This document shows positions 61,265-64,000 of a stretch of 64,000 nucleotides of DNA, piece by piece. The notes beneath the pieces were generated by a model. That model saw only the letters and a program-made list of their open reading frames with translations, was not told the DNA's origin and ran no database searches. The translations under genes were made by a program, and so were the position numbers. Origin of the DNA: Phycisphaera sp. (GTDB lineage: Bacteria; Planctomycetota; Phycisphaerae; Phycisphaerales; UBA1924); the NCBI GenBank assembly GCA_025916675.1, contig CP098402.1:801205-865204 (forward strand). The letters are read 5' to 3'. Position 1 is the first letter of the stretch, and every line of letters begins with the position of its first letter.

Positions 61265-62053
61265 TCAGCAGCCCGCGTCGAAGGCGTTCTGGAAGGCCAG
61301 GAAGTCAAACAGGGTCAGGTTGCCATCGCCGTCGAAGTCAGCAATGTCATCGCCCGCGTCGAAGGCATTCTGGAATGCGAGGAAGTCGAAGAGGGTGAGC
61401 TCACCGTCGCCATCGATGTCGGCCGGGCACGCGGTACCGCCGAAGTCGATGTCGTCGATCAGGATGCGGGGCAGCGAGAACTCGTCGCCGAAGGTGGCGT
61501 AGAGGTGGAGCTCGTCGAACTCGACACCCGAGATCGACAGGGTGCCCAGCGCGATGCTGTCTCGACCGCCCAGGTCGCTGATCGTGATGGTGTCGCTGCT
61601 GCCCACGACCTCGCCGAGTTGGATCGCGTCGAGGTGGAAGACGATGCCGCCCCAGGGGCCGTTCTCGTAGTAGGCGATGTCCATGGTGACGCTGGTCTGG
61701 TCCTCGTCGAGCACCATCGTGGCCGACGAGATGCGGCCGATCGATAGGTTGTCGCCCGGCACGAAGGCGTTGGCAAACGTCAGCGCGTTTTCGGGGCTGC
61801 CCCACTCGGGAAAGTCGTTGTAGAAAAAGGTGGCGTCTTCGATGACGACCTCGTCGAACTCTTGCGCGCCGAAGGTCGAGCCATCGGGGAAGACGCCCGA
61901 GACTTGATTGATGTCCTGGAAGAACATGCCCCCGTACTCGAAGGTCTTGCCGTAGAAGCCCTCGGCGAGGTCCTCGAAATCGACCACCTGCGCGGTTGCG
62001 ATGGTGGGGGCGGTGATCAGGCCCAGGCCGATCATGATGCTCAGGTTCTTCAT
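61265..62053 (-). CDS. Secreted protein with GC-type dockerin tail (C)
   Basis: 262 residues from ATG 62053, with AGAGGAA about 7 bases upstream. Signal peptide MKNLSIMIGLGLITAPTIATA. The body is a beta-rich domain that begins VVDFEDLAEGFYG and holds FFQDINQVSGVFPDGSTFGAQEF and LHLYATFGDEFSLPRILIDDIDF, similar in style to PEP-CTERM-type extracellular proteins. Tail of two repeats, [19 protein letters not shown] and [19 protein letters not shown], ending DAGC. The final Cys is the very last residue. Confidence 0.82.
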   Translation of the reverse strand: MKNLSIMIGLGLITAPTIATAQVVDFEDLAEGFYGKTFEYGGMFFQDINQVSGVFPDGSTFGAQEFDEVVIEDATFFYNDFPEWGSPENALTFANAFVPGDNLSIGRISSATMVLDEDQTSVTMDIAYYENGPWGGIVFHLDAIQLGEVVGSSDTITISDLGGRDSIALGTLSISGVEFDELHLYATFGDEFSLPRILIDDIDFGGTACPADIDGDGELTLFDFLAFQNAFDAGDDIADFDGDGNLTLFDFLAFQNAFDAGC

Positions 62054-62101
62054 CTGCGTTCCTCTCTTTGGAATCGGTGCCCCCACCAATGGAATACGGG
62101 A

Positions 62102-63319
62102 TCAGGGCTCCAGCCAATCTGGGGCCGCGGGGAGTTCGTGTCGGATCATGACCGAGGTGGTGAGCGGCGGGTACGCCATGCGAACCCGGTGGAGTGCGAA
62201 GTCGGTCGGATTCCAATCGCACTTCGAGAACGCGTGCCGCAGGAGCTTGGCGTAGCCCGGCACGTCGGGTGTGTGGACGTTCGAGAGCCCACTACCCATG
62301 GGCTGGATCTGCTCGGGCACGCGCAATCGGTCTTGCTCGTCGGAGGTGAACGGCCGGCCCAACTCGCCGAACACGCACAGCTCGCGCTCTACGGCGCCGA
62401 ACAGGTCTTTATGGACGAAGTGGTCGTAGATCAGTACCTCGGCCGGTGTGCTCACGCCGGTGCTGAAGAGGGCTCGGTCGCCGTCTTCGATCGCGTAAGC
62501 CGGCGCGAGGTTGCGCACGACCTCGCCGGTCGTGATGGTGAGCTGGCCCGCTTGACCGATCTCGCCAGGCAGTAACTCGTCGAGCAAGAGCCCGGTGCCG
62601 GTCTCGCGGCGTTCGAGGTTCGGCAACGGGTTGGTGGTGAAGCTGCCAAGCACAGGAACACCGCCGGTGATGCGCGCCGTCTCGGCATCAAGCGGTTCGC
62701 GGTCGGGTGTGTCGGGAGCCGAACCCTCGCGGAACACGACGGCCTGACCGATCATCCATCGCGTGCCGGGGCGAGTGCGTCGCAGGTCGATCAGGCTGCG
62801 GGCCTGGGCCATGTCCATCCAGCCGCGTCTGTCCTTCGAAGGCGCGAGGATCGAGCACGAGAGCATGCTGCGGGCCTGCACGCCCCAGATGTAGCTATTA
62901 CCCTCGAAGGCGCGCTGACGCCAACGCGTATCGATGTCCTCGCTCGGCTCGGCCACGCACGATTCGAGCAGCATGTCCATGGCCGTTCGGTTGCCGGCGT
63001 GGGTCTCGATGAGGTGCTCGAACTTGGCCGAAGCCTCGCGGACGCTGTCGAGCAGGTCCCGATCGATTCCATGCTCTGCCGCCGAGCGAATCCAGGTCTC
63101 GATGCCCTTGGGCGTGGGCATGTAGCGGGCGGCAAAGAAAGGGTCGTCGCCGTAGGCCACCTTGGTGAGCTGCCAGGCGAGTTTGCGGTGGATGCCGAAG
63201 CCTTCGCAGATTTCGGGCAGTCCAGAGCCCGGCCTGCACTTGGTCTCGATGACCTGTGCGAACAGATCCCGGATCTCGGCCACTACGGCGGCGGCGTCGT
63301 CCTGGAAGGTGACGGGCAT
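62102..63319 (-). CDS. HTH-like protein of unknown function, paralogue of 14349-15533
   Basis: 405 residues from ATG 63319. Residues about 38-57 (EICEGFGIHRKLAWQLTKVA) resemble a helix-turn-helix. The blocks HAGNRTAMDMLLESC, FEGNSYIWGVQARSML, EVLIYDHFVHKDLFG and FALHRVRMAYPPLTTSVMIRHELP line up in order with the gene at 14349. No signal peptide or transmembrane helix. The C-terminal two thirds are strand-rich and unknown. Divergent from the partial gene at 63623. Confidence 0.65.
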   Translation of the reverse strand: MPVTFQDDAAAVVAEIRDLFAQVIETKCRPGSGLPEICEGFGIHRKLAWQLTKVAYGDDPFFAARYMPTPKGIETWIRSAAEHGIDRDLLDSVREASAKFEHLIETHAGNRTAMDMLLESCVAEPSEDIDTRWRQRAFEGNSYIWGVQARSMLSCSILAPSKDRRGWMDMAQARSLIDLRRTRPGTRWMIGQAVVFREGSAPDTPDREPLDAETARITGGVPVLGSFTTNPLPNLERRETGTGLLLDELLPGEIGQAGQLTITTGEVVRNLAPAYAIEDGDRALFSTGVSTPAEVLIYDHFVHKDLFGAVERELCVFGELGRPFTSDEQDRLRVPEQIQPMGSGLSNVHTPDVPGYAKLLRHAFSKCDWNPTDFALHRVRMAYPPLTTSVMIRHELPAAPDWLEP

Positions 63320-63622
63320 AATCAGAGGATACCACGAATCGAAATAATGTCAATAACAGTTTCTGAAACAATACATGGGCGTGTGTTTCTGGGTAAACTG
63401 GGCTGGTTGGCCTCAAGCCCGATTACGCTCGGTCGGGCTGGGCGATGGGTCCGAGAACCGCATATACCCGCCGCGTGACCGCGAGGCGTTCCGGAGCAAG
63501 ATGGGCGTGCTCGAAGGCTCCCGCGGATGCTCTGGCAGGGGAGCCCTTGGCCACACGTGCTCTGTCTTACGCTTCGTCCTTTGGTCTTAGAGCGGGACCG
63601 GGTGCCGGTTGTCGTGAACACC
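63320..63622. other. 303-base gene-free divergent region
   Basis: AT-rich near 63340-63380, so promoters for the divergent genes probably lie here, but none could be fixed. Two open frames (63375-63590, 63445-63630) lack a start site and protein-like composition. Confidence 0.4.
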
Positions 63623-64000
63623 ATGCTTGAGCGAATCCAGAACACCGAGCGGCACATCCTTACGTCTGCCGGGGCAACGGTGGATTACGGCGACTATCTC
63701 GTGGCACGCTCGTCTCGGTACCCGAAGTGGTATCAGGCAAACATGATGGAGTTGCGTGTCAGCGGCGGCCGCTCGTTGTCAGATTGGGAGCAACTGTTTC
63801 ATTCTCACTTTGATCGGACGAGCTACCAGCACCTGATGCTGTACATCCCTGCGCGCAAGGGCTTCGAAGCCTTGTGCGATGAGGTCGACGAGATGACATC
63901 TGCGGATCAACTGGGTGCGCCGCCGCTTGTTGTCGAACGGATTGTATGGATGTTTGCGAACGAGTCGCGAAAAACCGCGCTCCCTGAAGGCATGGAAGTA
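63623..64000 (+). CDS. Hypothetical protein, N-terminal 126 residues (cut by window end)
   Basis: Begins MLERIQNTERHILTSAGATV at ATG 63623; in-frame GTG codons at 63602 and 63614 are alternatives. Visible: VDYGDYLVARSSRYPKWYQANMMEL, SLSDWEQLFHSHFDRTSYQHLMLYIP. No signal peptide. It resembles the front part of some planctomycete acetyltransferase-like proteins, but the diagnostic part would lie beyond the window, so I give no function. Confidence 0.6.
   Translation, partial: MLERIQNTERHILTSAGATVDYGDYLVARSSRYPKWYQANMMELRVSGGRSLSDWEQLFHSHFDRTSYQHLMLYIPARKGFEALCDEVDEMTSADQLGAPPLVVERIVWMFANESRKTALPEGMEV

Overview
This is a GC-rich bacterial chromosome segment, most likely from a planctomycete of the class Phycisphaerae. 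Several family-level traits point there. Four secreted proteins end in paired EF-hand-like repeats and a terminal Gly-Cys (GC-type dockerin). There is a 2,478-residue surface protein with an N-terminal LEPR-XLL-like motif (LEARILLGGD), and five prepilin-type N-methylation proteins sit in a row. Many secreted TPR proteins, lipoproteins and long hypothetical proteins also occur. No phage, transposase, CRISPR array, rRNA or tRNA gene was seen. All placements are inferences from reading the sequence; no database search was possible.

Layout. 1-1.5 kb: serine biosynthesis, serA-serC, with serC cut by the window edge. 1.7-7.9 kb: five tandem pseudopilin-like paralogues on the minus strand, each with its own terminator and four with a recognisable promoter. 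8-11.1 kb: a PpiC-type isomerase lipoprotein and two unknown genes. 11-14 kb: type III pantothenate kinase and two dockerin-tailed secreted proteins. 14.3-24.1 kb: a helix-turn-helix-like protein with a paralogue at the far end, mqnD, a VWA/TPR membrane pair, a membrane thioredoxin, two CNNM/CBS transporters, an HscB-like J protein and a racemase-fold protein. 24.6-32 kb: the giant surface protein. 32-34.4 kb: rhodanese-fold, DsbD-alpha-like and redoxin proteins, which look like an envelope thiol cluster. 34.5-38.3 kb: site-2 protease, alpha/beta hydrolase and deoC. 38.3-41 kb: a glutamate-receptor-like potassium channel and an ECF sigma/anti-sigma pair. 41.5-48.2 kb: a TPR lipoprotein, DUF202, purB, a DUF2089 regulator with a membrane partner, a serine hydrolase and a membrane protein. 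48.3-54.9 kb: PQQ-type sugar dehydrogenase, class I fructose-bisphosphate aldolase, two membrane-anchored proteins and a nuclease/phosphatase-fold lipoprotein. 54.9-64 kb: rnc, rpmH (45 codons), a TPR protein, nuoB, YihY, a pseudouridine synthase, a fourth dockerin protein, the second helix-turn-helix-like paralogue and a gene cut by the window end.

The most notable observations are these. A 91-bp palindromic element is read in frame inside purB, next to a segment of lower GC and different codon use. The pseudopilin array has a repeated promoter-leader-gene-terminator plan. A ligand-gated potassium channel is present. A racemase-fold protein lacks both catalytic cysteines. Two related HTH-like proteins of unknown function flank the window. 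Most genes lie in short operons, often with 1- or 4-base stop/start overlaps. Starts were moved inward where a ribosome-binding site or signal peptide supported it.
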